Notes: generated from the sequence alone by a model not told the origin. 64,000 bases of DNA from Rhizomys pruinosus (GCA_009823505.1 VZQC01011003.1:2718315-2782314), one strand, 5' to 3'; positions 1 to 10,889 are shown, numbered from the stretch's first letter. Numbers and translations are program-made.

Positions 1-70
1 ACTCTTTTAATTACTATGCAATATATCCACAATAATGCATATTAACTAAAAAAAACACTCTTACTTTTAT

Positions 71-292
71 TTTTTAATTTTATCTATTTTCGTATGCATA
101 TGAATGTACTGTCTGCATGTAGGTTGTGCATCCGTGTCATGCAATGCCTCTGAGGTCAGAAGAGGGTGTTGGATTCCCCCCGGAACTGGATTTAAAGACG
201 GTTTTCAGCCGCCATGTGGGTGCTGGGGATCAAACCCGGCTCCTCTACAAGAGCAGTCGGCGCTCTTAACCACTAGGCCATCTCTCCAGCCC
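71..292 (-). mobile_element. B2 SINE
   Basis: The reversed B2 ends ...CCATCTCTCCAGCCC and is preceded by a T-rich tail. It lies in the Noc3l intron beyond exon 5. Confidence 0.9.
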
Positions 293-579
293 TACTTTTT
301 TCTTAAGGCACAGAGAATAGTCTATTCTTTTGCTTTGAACTCTATGTAGTACTTTGAATTATACCTTAAGAGATTCACAGGGAATGAGATTTAATATATA
401 CATAAGCATCATCTGTAATTAACCTATAGTAAGTGACTGAAACCAGTTAAACACCACAGCTGAGGTATAATCTCTGTTAAGTGAAAGTAAATTTAACCAC
501 TCTTTCATTACAAATTCTATACTAATACTTTCAAACAAACTTATTTTCAGGTAAATTTTCATTAGGTAAAACTACTGTA

Positions 580-692
580 GCTAGGCATGGTGGCTCACAC
601 CAGTTATCGAAGTACTAAGGAGGCGGATGCAGGATAGACAAGAGTTTGGCTGAGTTCCAGGTCAGCCTGGACCACGGTATACCCCAGTCTCA
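580..692 (+). mobile_element. B1 SINE, diverged
   Basis: CTAGGCATGGTGGCTCAC is the B1 head. The element is cut at its 3' end by the next B2. Confidence 0.8.
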
Positions 693-961
693 GGGCTGGA
701 GAGATGGCTCAGCGGTTAAGAGCACTGACTGCTCTTGCAGAGGGCCCCGATTCGATTCCCAGCATCCACATGGCAGCTAAGAACCATCTTTAACTCCAGT
801 TTCAAGGGAATCTGACACCCTCTTCTGACCTCCGCAGCATTGCACAACACAGGTGCACCAACCTACATGCAGACAGTACACTCATAAACAAAAAATTTTT
901 TTTTAATTTTTTAAAAATTTATAAAAATAAAAATAAATAAAATAAAATAAAATAAAATAAA
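693..961 (+). mobile_element. B2 SINE with (AAAAT)n tail
   Basis: A full B2, flanked by ACCCCAGTCT (681-690) and ACCCCAGACT (962-971), so it was inserted in the tail of the preceding B1. Confidence 0.92.
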
Positions 962-979
962 ACCCCAGACTCGAACAGA

Positions 980-1128
980 GGGCTGTGAAATTGCTCAGCA
1001 AATAAAGCGCCCGCAACCAAGTCTGATGACCTGAGTTCCAATCTGGGGACCCTCATGGTAAAACAGAACCACCTAACAGAGGCTGTCCTCCGATCACACT
1101 CGCACTGAAATTACGATTAAAAAAAAAA
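980..1128 (+). mobile_element. B3 SINE
   Basis: GGGCTGTGAAATTGCTCAGC, then GATGACCTGAGTTCC and TGTCCTCCGATCAC are B3-type. Confidence 0.7.
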
Positions 1129-1240
1129 CGTAAAAATTGTTTTAAATTTTAAAAACTCACAGTCAATTCTGAAAAAGACATATACAAGCATAATTGTCCT
1201 TAAAAAACTCAAGTCAAAAAAAAAAAAAACTCAAAGTTGA

Positions 1241-1388
1241 GCCGGGCGCAGTAGCACGCACCTTTAATCCTAGCACTTGGGAGGCAGAAGCAGGCGGATC
1301 TTTGTGAGTTCCAGGCCAGCCTGGTCTACAGAGTGAGGACAAGCTGGGGCTACGAGGAGACCCTGTCTCAAAAAGACCAAAAAAAAAG
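1241..1388 (+). mobile_element. B1 SINE
   Basis: Full-length, from GCCGGGCGCAGTAGCAC to an A tail, about 42 bp past the donor of Noc3l exon 5 and antisense to the gene. Confidence 0.93.
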
Positions 1389-1435
1389 TACTTCCCAATT
1401 AACAATGTGGTAATTGTAAAGCTACAGGTCATTAC

Positions 1436-1489
1436 CTTCCTCAAGTTCCAGCTCTTCTTCTTCATCTTCTTCATCTTTCGTGTCAGTAA
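1436..1489 (-). CDS. Noc3l: Noc3l coding exon 5 (residues 170-187)
   Basis: This is a 54-base exon with acceptor TTTCAAATAG (AG at 1491-1490) and donor GTAATG at 1435-1430. It encodes VTDTKDEEDEEEEELELEE, the second acidic block of NOC3L, in phase with exon 4. It is the last Noc3l exon I can recognise. The following exons, which encode the rest of the protein including the conserved NOC domain, are expected left of coordinate 1; I saw no convincing exon in 1-1400. The low-complexity purine tract would be easy to mistake for a simple repeat. Confidence 0.88.
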
Positions 1490-1937
1490 CTATTTGAAAG
1501 ATACACTTATTAAAATGTGACAATACACTTAAGTGTAAGACAAAAACAAAACCAGCGAGCAATGGTACCATCTGAGACAAAGGACAGGTGCTACTTTAGC
1601 TGAGAAGAGCACAGCAAAGTTTTTGGATGCCAATATTTGGTGTTTGCCTAGATTGCAGTTCCATGACTATACGCTTTGCCATAAATCACCTTAACATTAT
1701 GTCTTTGATTTTTGTGTTTTTTTCTGATTTCACACACGTTTTTTTCCCCCTTTCTCTCCCTCAGCCCTCCAATAAGAAAATCACCCAAACCTTGTAGCTG
1801 TAGTTGTAGGCACAATACAACTGAAATAACCATGTTCACTTGTGAGGCACTACACGACTAATGGCAGTTACCCTTATTCTGCAGCTATAACTAAAAGCCA
1901 CAATAAAATTAAATTTTGAATTTAAAAAATGTATTCT

Positions 1938-2083
1938 TCCGGGTGTGGTGGCACACACTTTTAATCCCAGCACTAGGGAGGCAGAGACAGGCAGATCTGC
2001 TAGTTCAAGGCCAGCCCTGTCTACATAGCAGGCTCCAGACCAGCTAGGATTAAAGGGAGACTCTGTCTCAAAAAAAAAAAAAA
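1938..2083 (+). mobile_element. B1 SINE
   Basis: CCGGGTGTGGTGGCACAC to CTCTGTCTC plus 13 A, downstream of Noc3l exon 4. Confidence 0.92.
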
Positions 2084-2134
2084 TATTCTAATACTGAAAA
2101 CTAAGTTAACCAATATACCAACCACTGTACTCAC

Positions 2135-2292
2135 CTGGTTTCTCCCTAGTCTGTGGGATTACACCACTTTTATCCTTGATAGGAAGCAAATGAATCAGCT
2201 CCTTCTCAGGTGCAGTTTGCAGAGTCCTTGGTATTTTTTCATATTTATCTATTACACTCTCGTGTTTTCGTTTCTTGGCATGAACTGGCTCA
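2135..2292 (-). CDS. Noc3l: Noc3l coding exon 4 (residues 117-169)
   Basis: The acceptor is TTTACTGCAG (AG at 2294-2293) and the donor is GTGAGT at 2134-2129. The 158 bases encode a segment with [31 protein letters not shown] and IPQTREKP, matching NOC3L after the acidic block. The joined reading frame from exon 3 (two bases AG plus T) gives Ser117. A plus-oriented B1 with a 12-bp target-site duplication starts only about 25 bp from this acceptor. Confidence 0.95.
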
Positions 2293-2317
2293 CTGCAGTA
2301 AAGAATTCAATGTTTAG

Positions 2318-2471
2318 CTGGGTGTGGTGGTGCACGCCTTTAATCCTAGCACTCGAGAGGCAGAGGCAAGCGGATCTTTGTGAGTTCAAGACCAGCCTGG
2401 TCCACAGACTGAGTTCCAGGTCAGCTGGGGCTACAAGGAGACCCTGTCTCAAAAAGACCAAAAAAAAAAAT
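2318..2471 (+). mobile_element. B1 SINE next to the exon 4 acceptor
   Basis: A perfect 12-bp target-site duplication TTCAATGTTTAG flanks it (2306-2317 and 2472-2483). Confidence 0.95.
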
Positions 2472-2868
2472 TTCAATGTTTAGTTCTAAAGGGTACCTAA
2501 AGGCCTATCAATTTTAAACGTATTGTATAGAACTGCTTATATTCCCAGCACTCTGGCAGAGGCAGGAGGATTATCATTTACAGGTCATCTTGAGCTACAC
2601 AGTGAGAGCACTTACAAGATCCCCTGGGTTTCAGCCTCAGAATCATTTGGGGGGGTAGAGTACAAAGTACCACTGACATGTCCCCTCCCTACAACACTAG
2701 AAAATCTAATTATGCCCTTCCTTTTGGAGACATTCTATAATCCAGGATGGCCTAGAAATTACTATGTGAATGACACTGCAAGGACTCTGAGCAGCTGTTC
2801 AATTTTGATAAATTTTAATGCTTTATAATAGATTATATACATGTTTTGGTATAGACCACAAATATTTT

Positions 2869-3090
2869 TTAATCTTTTTTTTTTTTTTTTATGTGTATGA
2901 ATGTACTGTCCGCATGTAGGTTTGTGCACCTGTGTCGTGCAATGCCATGGAGGTCAGAAGAGGGTGTTGGAATCCCCTGGAACTGGAGTTAAAGACGGTT
3001 TTCAGCCACCATGTGGGTGCTGGGGATTGAACCCAGGTCTTCTGCAAGAACAGTCAGAGCTCTTAACCACTAGGCCATCTCTCCAGCCCC
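2869..3090 (-). mobile_element. B2 SINE
   Basis: A 17-bp target repeat flanks it with one mismatch, TAGACCACAAATATTTT (2852-2868) and TAGATCACAAATATTTT (3091-3107). Confidence 0.95.
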
Positions 3091-3107
3091 TAGATCACAA
3101 ATATTTT

Positions 3108-3781
3108 ATGCACTTGTAGCATACTTTTTTCAAGTTTCTAGACTATTCAGTTCTGTAGTTCCAAACTATCACAAATACTTTTTAAAACATCTATGCTTAA
3201 GTAGACCCATAATACACAAAGCCAACTATACAAAAAAATAAACCGCCTACTGAACTTTGCTCAGTGACAATACTGTACTCAATGTTTATCCCAAGTGCAA
3301 GTACTGTAACTGAAACTACCTATTGACAACTACCAACAGGTATATTGGCACTCAGACCAGAGCCTAGTACATGGGAGGCACTCAAACACCAACTGAATAA
3401 TTAAACTGTAAATTTATAAAAATGACTCAAACTACCACAACTATAACTGATTTTCCCTTTAGATGCAAAATAAAGGTGAATTTACAATTCCTTTTGGAAA
3501 ACCAAAAGAAGACACTACACTTTACTTTCCCACAGTCTTTCAGAGCATAGCATGGACTTTGGAATTAGAACTAAGTTTGAAGTCCAGACCCACTCTTTAT
3601 GACTGTGGAAAACATCAATCTCCACTCTGGAAGTGGAAATAATACCTACCTAACAAGGTACTGAAGACTGAGTGAGATTAAAACCACAAAGAACTCAGGA
3701 CTGTTCTGCCAGTCTCTCAAACAGCACCCTTCTGTAATTCAAGTTCACTATTCAGAATCAAAAGAAATGGAAATGTACATT
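3108..3781. other. Noc3l intron 3, no recognisable element
   Basis: AT-rich unique-looking intron. I see no exon with splice signals and no SINE. Confidence 0.5.
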
Positions 3782-3795
3782 AAATAAAATCAACT

Positions 3796-4020
3796 GCGGG
3801 GCTGCAGAGATGGCTCAGCTATTAAGAGCACTGACTGCTCTAGCAGAGGACGTGGGTTTGATTCCCAGCACCCACATGGCAGTTAACAACTGTCTGTAAC
3901 TCCAGTTCCAGGGGATCTGATGGCCTCTCCTGGTCTCCATGGGCACTGTACAACACAAGTGCACTTACACACATGCAGGCAATATACTTATACACATAAA
4001 ATAAAAATAAAATATTAAAA
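3796..4020 (+). mobile_element. B2 SINE
   Basis: Flanked by AAATAAAATCAACT at 3782-3795 and 4021-4034. Confidence 0.93.
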
Positions 4021-4063
4021 AAATAAAATCAACTTGTTTTACTAATAAACTAACTTTAAACAA

Positions 4064-4325
4064 GGGCTGGAAATGTAGTTTACCTGGTGAACTGCTTGCC
4101 TAGGATGCACAAAGCCCAGCATGCACAAAGCCCTGGATTCAAAATCTCAGCACCACATGAAACTAGATGTGATGTGTGTGCCTGTAATTCAAGTAGTTGG
4201 GAAGGCAGAGGCAGAAGGGACAGTCAGGAGTTCAAAGTCATCCTCAACTACATTGTGGGTTTAAGGCCAGCCTGGGATACAAGAGACCCTGTCTCAAAAG
4301 CAAAACAAACCAATAAACAAAAAGA
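4064..4325 (+). mobile_element. B4 SINE
   Basis: A tRNA-like head (GGGCTGGAAATGTAG, GCTTGCCTAGGATGCACAA) is fused to a B1-like body ending CCCTGTCTCAAAAG. Confidence 0.8.
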
Positions 4326-4500
4326 AGAGAAATTTAACATTGGATTACTCTTTGCAAATACTGTGCCCGGGGTGAGCATCTTAGACTTTCAACACTGTAC
4401 ACAGGGAAGAACATCTTGAACTATCTATCTTAGTAAAATTCAGAACCAACATTTTTAACATTGTACAGATGCAAACAGATGTATTCCAGATAAGGATTAC

Positions 4501-4633
4501 CTAGAAGAAAGATCTCTTGTGAGAAAAGATGCTCTTTGTCCTAAATCTTTCATTAACTGTAAGTCATCCTCATCCATCATATCTAAAGGAAGGGCTTCTT
4601 CTTCCTCTTCCTCGTCCCTCTCGATCCTTTTAA
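4501..4633 (-). CDS. Noc3l: Noc3l coding exon 3 (residues 73-116)
   Basis: The acceptor ends TTGAACAG (AG at 4635-4634) and the donor is GTAATC at 4500-4495. The 133-base exon encodes [20 protein letters not shown] followed by [12 protein letters not shown], the acidic stretch characteristic of NOC3L. It lacks any stop in the joined frame and the flanking phases (1 in, 2 out) fit exons 2 and 4. A run of acidic residues next to the basic exon 2 is normal for this family. Confidence 0.95.
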
Positions 4634-5642
4634 CTGTTCAACAAAAAATAAAAGTATTAGAATTCTGCATTTTTTCCTAACATTTTACCTGTGCTCCCTT
4701 CCAATATCCCCAATGAAAGTGCAACTACCATGTTGTACTCTCCTAGAGTAAGATACTGAGTTCAGCAAATGCTAGCATCTTAGTGTTTCTGATTCCTGAT
4801 ATCGAAATGTCAAAAGCATTCCCAGGGCACTGTAACGACTGGAACATAAGGATTTCCATGGATTCTGAATAGTGTTTCAAGAGAACTAAAGCCTAAGTCC
4901 CTTCACTCCTTCTCACCTCCAATGACTTTCATTCCTTTTCACCTCCACAGTTACTTTTCCATCTATCCCATTTCAGCCAGGTCCAAATCTTGATGCTCGC
5001 CCGTTTGATGACAATCATTTCTGCCTTCAGCTTCATTTGGTTTCTTCTAATCTATTTCTTTACATCTACCAAAACCTCAACCTCACCCAGATCATTCTAA
5101 CTTCTCTCTCTGCTCACTTTCTGTGTTCTTTGTTCTTTTATCCATGCTTCTGTTTTAATTTTTAAAAGATGATTCAGTGTCAGAAACCTTCCTTAAGTGC
5201 AGAGGAGTCTACTGTAAATAAGACTAAGTGTTTTCCTTAACAAAACAATCTTCCTGATAGAAGACAGACTGGTAAATACTGCTACAAGCAATGAAGCCTC
5301 TACCTACTTAAATAAACATTTCCATTTCTCAAACCAGCAATTGCTCTATTTTGTTGATCAGCCTCTTCTCTTTCATATATTACCTTTTAGCTATCATTAC
5401 ACTTCTAACCTTCTCAACTACCTCACTTTCAAGGATCTAGCCTCCTGCTTTAGTGAGAAAGGGAGGCCATAAGGAACAACTTCAATTTCTCACACCGGAT
5501 TCAGCACTGTTTGCATCCATCCTTTCCTCATACCCGTTTGATGACTTCATTTAGATAATAAACTGTGAGAATAAAGAAACATTTTGCTTTACTTTCATTG
5601 TTTATAACTACTGGAAGATTATGTTTTTTAATTTGTAAAACT
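4634..5642. other. Noc3l intron 2, largely unique
   Basis: Pyrimidine-rich stretches around 4910-5150 and AT-rich DNA. No exon or SINE is visible. Confidence 0.5.
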
Positions 5643-5794
5643 TAGCCAGGTATGGTGATGCACACCTGTAATCCCAGCACTCAGGAGGCAGGGGCAGGTA
5701 GTTCTCTGTGAGTTCAATGCCAGCCTGGTCTACATAGTAAGTTCCAGGACAGCTGAGGCTACAGGGAGACCCTGTCTAAAAAAAAAAAAAAAAA
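5643..5794 (+). mobile_element. B1 SINE
   Basis: AGCCAGGTATGGTGATGCAC to CCCTGTCT plus 17 A. Confidence 0.92.
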
Positions 5795-5978
5795 GCCGGG
5801 CTACTCTTGCAGGAGACCAGGGTTCTGTTCCCAGCACCCATATACCCACATAATAGCTAACAATCACCTCTAACTTCAGTTCCAGGGCATCCAATGACAC
5901 CTTCTGGATTCAGGAGACACTGCATAACATGGGTGCAGTTACACACAGGCACATAAAATAAAAATTAAAAAAAATTTT
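5795..5978 (+). mobile_element. B2 SINE, head missing
   Basis: Starts at the B box region (CTACTCTTGCAGGAGACCAG) immediately after the B1 tail, so the B1 probably inserted into this B2. Confidence 0.8.
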
Positions 5979-5982
5979 AAAT

Positions 5983-6150
5983 GGACCAGGTGGTGCTAGC
6001 CACCTTTAATCCCAGCATTTGTGAGGCTGAGGCACATGGATCTTTGTGAAATGGAAACCAGCCTGGTCTATATAGCAAGTTGTAGGCTGGCCAGGCTCCA
6101 GGGAGACCCTGTCTCCAAAAATCAAAAAGAAATGCAAACAAACAAAAAAT
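5983..6150 (+). mobile_element. B1 SINE, diverged
   Basis: ACCAGGTGGTGCTAGCCACC, a variant head, continues to an (AAAC)-rich tail. Confidence 0.85.
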
Positions 6151-6485
6151 GCACCCTCAAAAAGTCTTCTTACCTCAGTTAACTGTAGTGGCAGGTGGCA
6201 GACCAAAAGTTATTTACTTGGCTACTCTGAGTGTCTCCTCCAAGTACTGCATCTTCAGATTAGCTCTCTAGAGAAACTAAAAATGGAGGCTAGCTTTCTC
6301 GCAGTGCATACTGTCTTGAAATGTTTTTTCCTACTGACTGTGACAAAGCATAGTGGAATCCTAACCATACTTAAACCTGTAAAAATGTGAACACCGGAAG
6401 AGACATTACTAGAAAACAAGCCATTTCTATGGAGAGTATTTCAGGGCAATTAATGGGAAGTAGGACACATGAATATTTTCATTAC

Positions 6486-6693
6486 CTGATCTTTTGTGCT
6501 TTGGGTCCTCCAATGGAATGGGTTTCTTAGACACAGCATCTTTTACAGCTTGCCTTAGTTTCCTCTGTTCTTTTCGGTACTTCTTGATAGTGCTTTGTTG
6601 TTTAAATTGCTTATTTTTTAGTTTGTTTTCAAGTTTGACTTTACTAGTTTTTATTAACTTGCGAAAGCTTGGGACCTGCTTTTTATTTCTTCT
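6486..6693 (-). CDS. Noc3l: Noc3l coding exon 2 (residues 4-72)
   Basis: The acceptor TTTTCTAG lies at the high end (AG at 6695-6694) and the donor GTAATG at 6485-6480. The 208 bases encode a very basic, lysine-rich stretch with motifs [18 protein letters not shown] and [17 protein letters not shown], nearly identical to the N-terminus of mammalian NOC3L. This part is expected to be a positively charged nucleolar-targeting and RNA-associated region, before the NOC/CBF domains, which lie outside the window. Phase is 1 at the 3' end, and the split codon is completed by exon 3 to give Val73. A B1 element is inserted about 35 bp upstream of the acceptor. Confidence 0.95.
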
Positions 6694-6728
6694 CTAGAAA
6701 ACAAAAGAATACTACAACTGAGAATTTT

Positions 6729-6900
6729 GTTTGTTTTATCCTTTTTTTTTTTTTGGTATTTTTGAGACAGGGTCTCCCTTTTAGTACCAGCTGTCCTGGA
6801 GCTCGCTCTGTAAGACCAGGCTGGCCTTGAACTCACAGAGATCCGCCTACCTCTGCCTCCAGAGTGCTGGGATTAAAGGTGTGCGCCACCATGCCCGGCA
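6729..6900 (-). mobile_element. B1 SINE close to the exon 2 acceptor
   Basis: A 15-bp target repeat ACAACTGAGAATTTT flanks it (6714-6728 and 6901-6915). The orientation is sense to Noc3l. Confidence 0.95.
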
Positions 6901-7025
6901 ACAACTGAGAATTTTTAATCATTCCTTTAAACTTCGGTTAAAGAGAATTGTTTATAAATTTCATTATACCAATTTCACAATTTTAATGTCTCACAACCAT
7001 GGATCTCACATAAAGAATAAAACCA

Positions 7026-7172
7026 AAGCCAGGTGTGTTGGCACATGCCTTTAATCTCAGCACTTGGGGGGCAGAGGCAGGTGGATCTCTCTGTAAGATC
7101 AAGGTCAGCCTGGTCTACATAGCCACCTGGGCTACAGGGAGACCCTTTCTTAAAAATAAAAATAAAGCCAAA
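7026..7172 (+). mobile_element. B1 SINE
   Basis: AGCCAGGTGTGTTGGCACAT to TTTCTTAAAAATAAAAAT. Confidence 0.9.
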
Positions 7173-7385
7173 ATATGGCAGTAATCCTACAGAATAGCAC
7201 CAGAGCATCAGTTATTCACAGGATTTTACTATGATCTGAATCAATCTCTCAAAAGTGTCTAAGATCTATAAAGAAAAATGTTAAGAATCATTGATCTTGT
7301 GGCAAATAAGTTATTCCAGGATAGTCACTTGTAATTTAAAGATTCAGAGCAAAATGAAGGCTGTTTTTTAACAATAACTGCTTCA

Positions 7386-7540
7386 GGGTGAGGACGCCTT
7401 TAATCCCAGCACTCGGAAGGTGGAGGCAGGCGGATCTCTGTGAGTTAAAGGCCAGCCTGGTCTACAGTGCGAGCTCCAGGCCAGCTGATACTAAAGAGAG
7501 ACCGTCTCAAAAATACAAAAAAAGAAGAAAAAAAAAAAAC
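7386..7540 (+). mobile_element. B1 SINE
   Basis: The head has a short deletion (GGGTGAGGACGCCTTTAATC). The body has the ACTAAAGAGAGACC variant. Confidence 0.9.
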
Positions 7541-8090
7541 TGCTATCTACAGTGTTTGGTCATTTTCTAAATGCTAAGACATACTGTCTCCAACAACCTA
7601 AACATTGTTGCTGTCCTCACATTACTCATGAAGTAAAGGCTCATGGATTATTAAGCAACTTGCTTAAGACCCCTACCCAAAGGAGAGCAAAAGTGAATTC
7701 TGGTCTTTGGAGTCCAAGGACTCTCTTGCTAGGGATGGCTTCATTCAGGAATCCAAATCCTAGTAGTTAAGTTTCCCCATTTCCCACCAGCTTTACTACC
7801 TCCTTAAACTTGGGGGAAACTGACTCGCCCCCGGTCCCGGGACTCAAACAATACACTCAATGAAAGCTGGAACTTGTTTCTCCTATGTACAAAAAGGGTT
7901 TAGAAGACGGTCTGGAAAAACTCTTCAGTCTGACATACCTAGGATGCAAGACTCTGTGCAGGTCTCCGACCTCCAGGGGGCCAGCACAGTGGGAGGGGGG
8001 GTGGGAATCCCCAGTATGACCGGAAGTTAACTGAGCCCGGAGCCACCAGGGAGCCCCAACCACATCGCCCGTCAGAGGGAAAACCTACCG
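7541..8090. other. Noc3l intron 1, unique
   Basis: GC content rises towards the promoter (G runs at 7985-7999). No repeat is recognised. Confidence 0.5.
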
Positions 8091-8400
8091 AAAAGGTAAA
8101 CAGACGGCCACCCTCTCAATCGGAGTAACCCTGAAGCCGCGGGCCGGGGCTCCCGAAGGCACTTACCGGCTTCATTCTTGGACCGCGACGACTCTTTCGG
8201 ACAAGTTCACCAGCGGAAAAGGAGACCCAGGACCTTAGAAAGTAACACGTGCAAAGCGCTACACTTCCCAGAGCCGGAAGCTGCTCTCAGCCCCGCCCTA
8301 TTCTGACACCCGGAATGGAGGCGGGACTTCCGGAGGCATGCTCTAGCGGGCGCCCTCTGGTGTTGGAGGTCTTGCGTTCACACAGCGAGCACTAAGCTTT
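8090..8400 (-). promoter_or_regulatory. Noc3l CpG-rich TATA-less promoter
   Basis: GC-rich DNA surrounds and precedes the Noc3l start. In it I see an E-box CACGTG (8246-8251), a GCTACACTTCCCAGAG stretch resembling the ZNF143/SBS core (8258-8273), ETS-type CCGGAAG (8274-8280) and ACTTCCGG (8326-8333), and a GC box CCCCGCCC (8291-8298). No TATA box is present. This set is typical of housekeeping ribosome-biogenesis promoters. The sites are seen in the sequence, but their use is inferred. Confidence 0.7.
8167..8175 (-). CDS. Noc3l: Noc3l coding exon 1 (Met-Lys-Pro)
   Basis: This is the first coding exon of nucleolar complex protein 3 homologue, a nucleolar factor in 60S pre-ribosome maturation that has also been linked to replication initiation. 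Read on the minus strand, the ATG is at 8175-8173, followed by two codons and a GTAAGT donor at 8166-8161. The start context has A at -3. Joined to the exon at 6486-6693 it gives MKPRRNKKQ, which matches the start of mammalian NOC3L (MKARRNKKQ in human, from memory). A nine-base coding part is too short for ORF callers. The 5' UTR extends upward into the CpG-rich region near 8.2 kb, and its transcription start cannot be placed from sequence alone. Confidence 0.9.
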
Positions 8401-8880
8401 TGGACTGGGAGTGACTTCCCTGTTAATAATGTCCTGGGGAAATCCGACTCTTCCTCACTGAACAACAGGGCTTGGCTTTTCGCTCCCGCATTTCGAGCCT
8501 CGCCTTACGTAGCTTATCTGTTCCTACCACTGGTACTGATTGTCTGGCTTTTTCCTGCGTAAAGTCGAGAGGGCGGAGAGCAGCTTTTTCCTTGTTTGCT
8601 CCCTCCCGTTCAGCCTGAGCATAGGGCTTGTCAGGAATGGACGAAGGATTTCTCATCACCTTCCAGCAATTAAAATCACTGGTTCTTGAGGTTTTATTGA
8701 GTCCTTTGTGCTTCGGTCTTAATCCTTATCCGATAAGGAACTAATGTGAGATTAACCGAAATTTCAATATTTTACAACTGTTACCGTTAGATAAATTCTA
8801 TCTCCTTAATAATTCTGCCAGAGTCATGGATTTTTACAGGAATATGTAGATATCGCAAGAAGAATGTTTAAAAAAAAAAA
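8401..8880. other. Intergenic, no recognisable element
   Basis: Upstream of the Noc3l promoter. I see no conserved gene, only short chance frames. Confidence 0.5.
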
Positions 8881-8881
8881 C

Positions 8882-9082
8882 AGTTGATGATTCGATGGTT
8901 AAGAATGCTTGCTGCTCTTTGAAAAGACCCACATTCGGTTCCCAGCACCCATATTAGGTGGCTCAGAGCCACCTATAGCTCCACCTCCAAAAGATCTGCC
9001 ACTCTCCTCTTGATCTCTTCAGGCACCCATACACATGCTCCATACACACACAGACACACAGATACACATAAATCAAAACAAA
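8882..9082 (+). mobile_element. B2 SINE, diverged
   Basis: GAATGCTTGCTGCTC, TTCGGTTCCCAGCACCC and a CA-rich 3' part. Confidence 0.75.
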
Positions 9083-9119
9083 ATCTCGAAACAAGAACAA
9101 AAACCCTACTACATTTCAG

Positions 9120-9275
9120 GCTATTAAAGAAAAAAAAAGGTTTTGTGGTTGTGATAATTGTTAGAGATAATCTTACTGGGTAGCCCAGACTGGCCTCCAA
9201 CTCCAACTCGGTATGCTCGGGTCTGGTCTCCAGAGTACTAATTACAGACATGAGGCACCATGCCCATCTTAAGCA
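9120..9275 (-). mobile_element. Old B1 SINE
   Basis: GGGTAGCCCAGACTGGCCTC and GAGGCACCATGCCCATC are reversed B1 with strong divergence. Confidence 0.65.
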
Positions 9276-9670
9276 TATCATTCTTGAGCACCACCCTGAC
9301 ACAGGTGGCTTCACACTCCTGAGTTGGTGAGATAAGCAATTAGAGGCTCAAAGGATTCTGAGGTCACACAGATACAGAAAAGAAACTTGCTCATTTCTGG
9401 ATTTCACTAGAGACACTCTCTGGTACTCCTTTTCCCACCTCCCTCTAGCTCTCCCCTCTCACTCTCCTTCCACACCCTGTCTCAGAAACAGCAGAGCCTG
9501 TCCCATTGTTACATTACCTCATCTCACAAATTGAAAACATCAGCCTGTGCTCTTCCCAGGGGCCTCAATTCCTTATTCATATCAACAGTTACTCTCACTC
9601 CTTGAGCTTGCCTTATAGTCTTTCCAAAGATAAGGCATCCTCATTCCTGTTCAGAGTCAACTCCTAATTT
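9276..9670. other. Intergenic, no recognisable element
   Basis: Pyrimidine-rich on the plus strand near 9420-9480. No feature identified. Confidence 0.4.
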
Positions 9671-9671
9671 C

Positions 9672-9820
9672 TTTTTTTATCTTTTCGAGACAGGGTCTCC
9701 CTGTAGTCCCAGCTGTCCTGTCCTGGAACTCACTCTGTAGACCAGGCTTGCCTTGAACTCACAAAGATCCGCCTGCCTCTGCCTCCCGAGGATTAAAGGC
9801 ATGCACCACCACACCCGGCT
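9672..9820 (-). mobile_element. B1 SINE inside a B2 remnant
   Basis: Reversed B1. It is followed at 9824-9859 by the isolated head end of a minus B2 (GTACTCTTAACCACTGAGCC). Confidence 0.88.
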
Positions 9821-10094
9821 AAGCCAGTACTCTTAACCACTGAGCCATCTCTCCGCCCCAACTCCAAATTTTTTGTATCAACTCTTGCATCAACTATCCC
9901 TTCTCATAATCTTTCCCTCGCCCTTGATAGTTTCTCCCCCTTTAGCCTACTAATATATTCAGTTCTCTCCAGTCTTTTATTTCTAATAAACTTTTCTTTT
10001 AATTTTTTGTACTCTTCCTTCCAGAAAGATAAGATCATTATCCCTGTCTCCACTTTATCTCCTCTATTAGAATCTAAATCTGTACTTGCTTCTT

Positions 10095-10254
10095 TTTTTT
10101 TTCTTTTTTTTTTGAGACAGGGTCTACCTGTAGCTCCAGCTGTCCTGGAACTCGCTATGTAGACTAGGTTGGTCTCTAACTCACAAAGATCCACCTGCCT
10201 CTGCCTCTGCCTCCCAAGAACTAGTACTAAAGGCATGAGCCACCACGCCTGGCT
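10095..10254 (-). mobile_element. B1 SINE
   Basis: Flanked by a 15-bp repeat CTGTACTTGCTTCTT (10080-10094 and 10255-10269). Confidence 0.94.
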
Positions 10255-10269
10255 CTGTACTTGCTTCTT

Positions 10270-10889
10270 AAGGAAATATATCTCACTCTTGGCCCATTTC
10301 ATATTTAAGTTTATAATCAACTAAAACTTCTAGGTCACTTTTAAGCATTTATTGCCCAACTAAACCTTTCCTGTCTTAAATTTAAGCAGTTGTTTGGAAA
10401 CAAATTTTAAAATAGAAGTTTACATGATTCCTACTAACTTAATCTCATTGGTTTCTTAATTCTGTCCTCTCCAGCCTTGTGTAACCCGTTCAGTTAATCT
10501 GCTGCTAAGCCTTGTTTGTGCTCAACATCCTCCTTCAGAGCTTTTCTTTCAAGCCAGATAGAGATCAAAGGCTATCCTAAACAGCAACGCAGGAACGACT
10601 CAGAGAGTCCTGTGAGACCTTTGGGGAAATGTTAAAAACTCTTCCGGCTCTGCCAATGACATTCCACCAAAGCCAATCATAGGTCATCAAGAAGCTCCAA
10701 CTTGTGGATATTTTTTGCTAAGTATGCACCGAATTTCATTATTTCTCTCTTGTAGCCTCCTTGGATCACCCAGCTGCATTTGATATTACACATTTCTTTT
10801 TTGCATGTGTTAGAATGTGGTTTCCCTCAGCTCTCTCACCTGCCTCTTCCCCAAGTTCTTCCACTTCTGTCTCTTCTTCCTCGAAACTC
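10270..10889. other. Intergenic, mostly unrecognised
   Basis: No gene or SINE is recognised; the right part may be more of the old L1 that becomes recognisable at 10890. Confidence 0.4.

Noticed and set aside
693..780. B2 heads (GGTTCGATTCCC) considered as tRNA genes
   Set aside because: The A and B boxes come from the tRNA ancestry of B2. No complete cloverleaf or anticodon arm can be formed.
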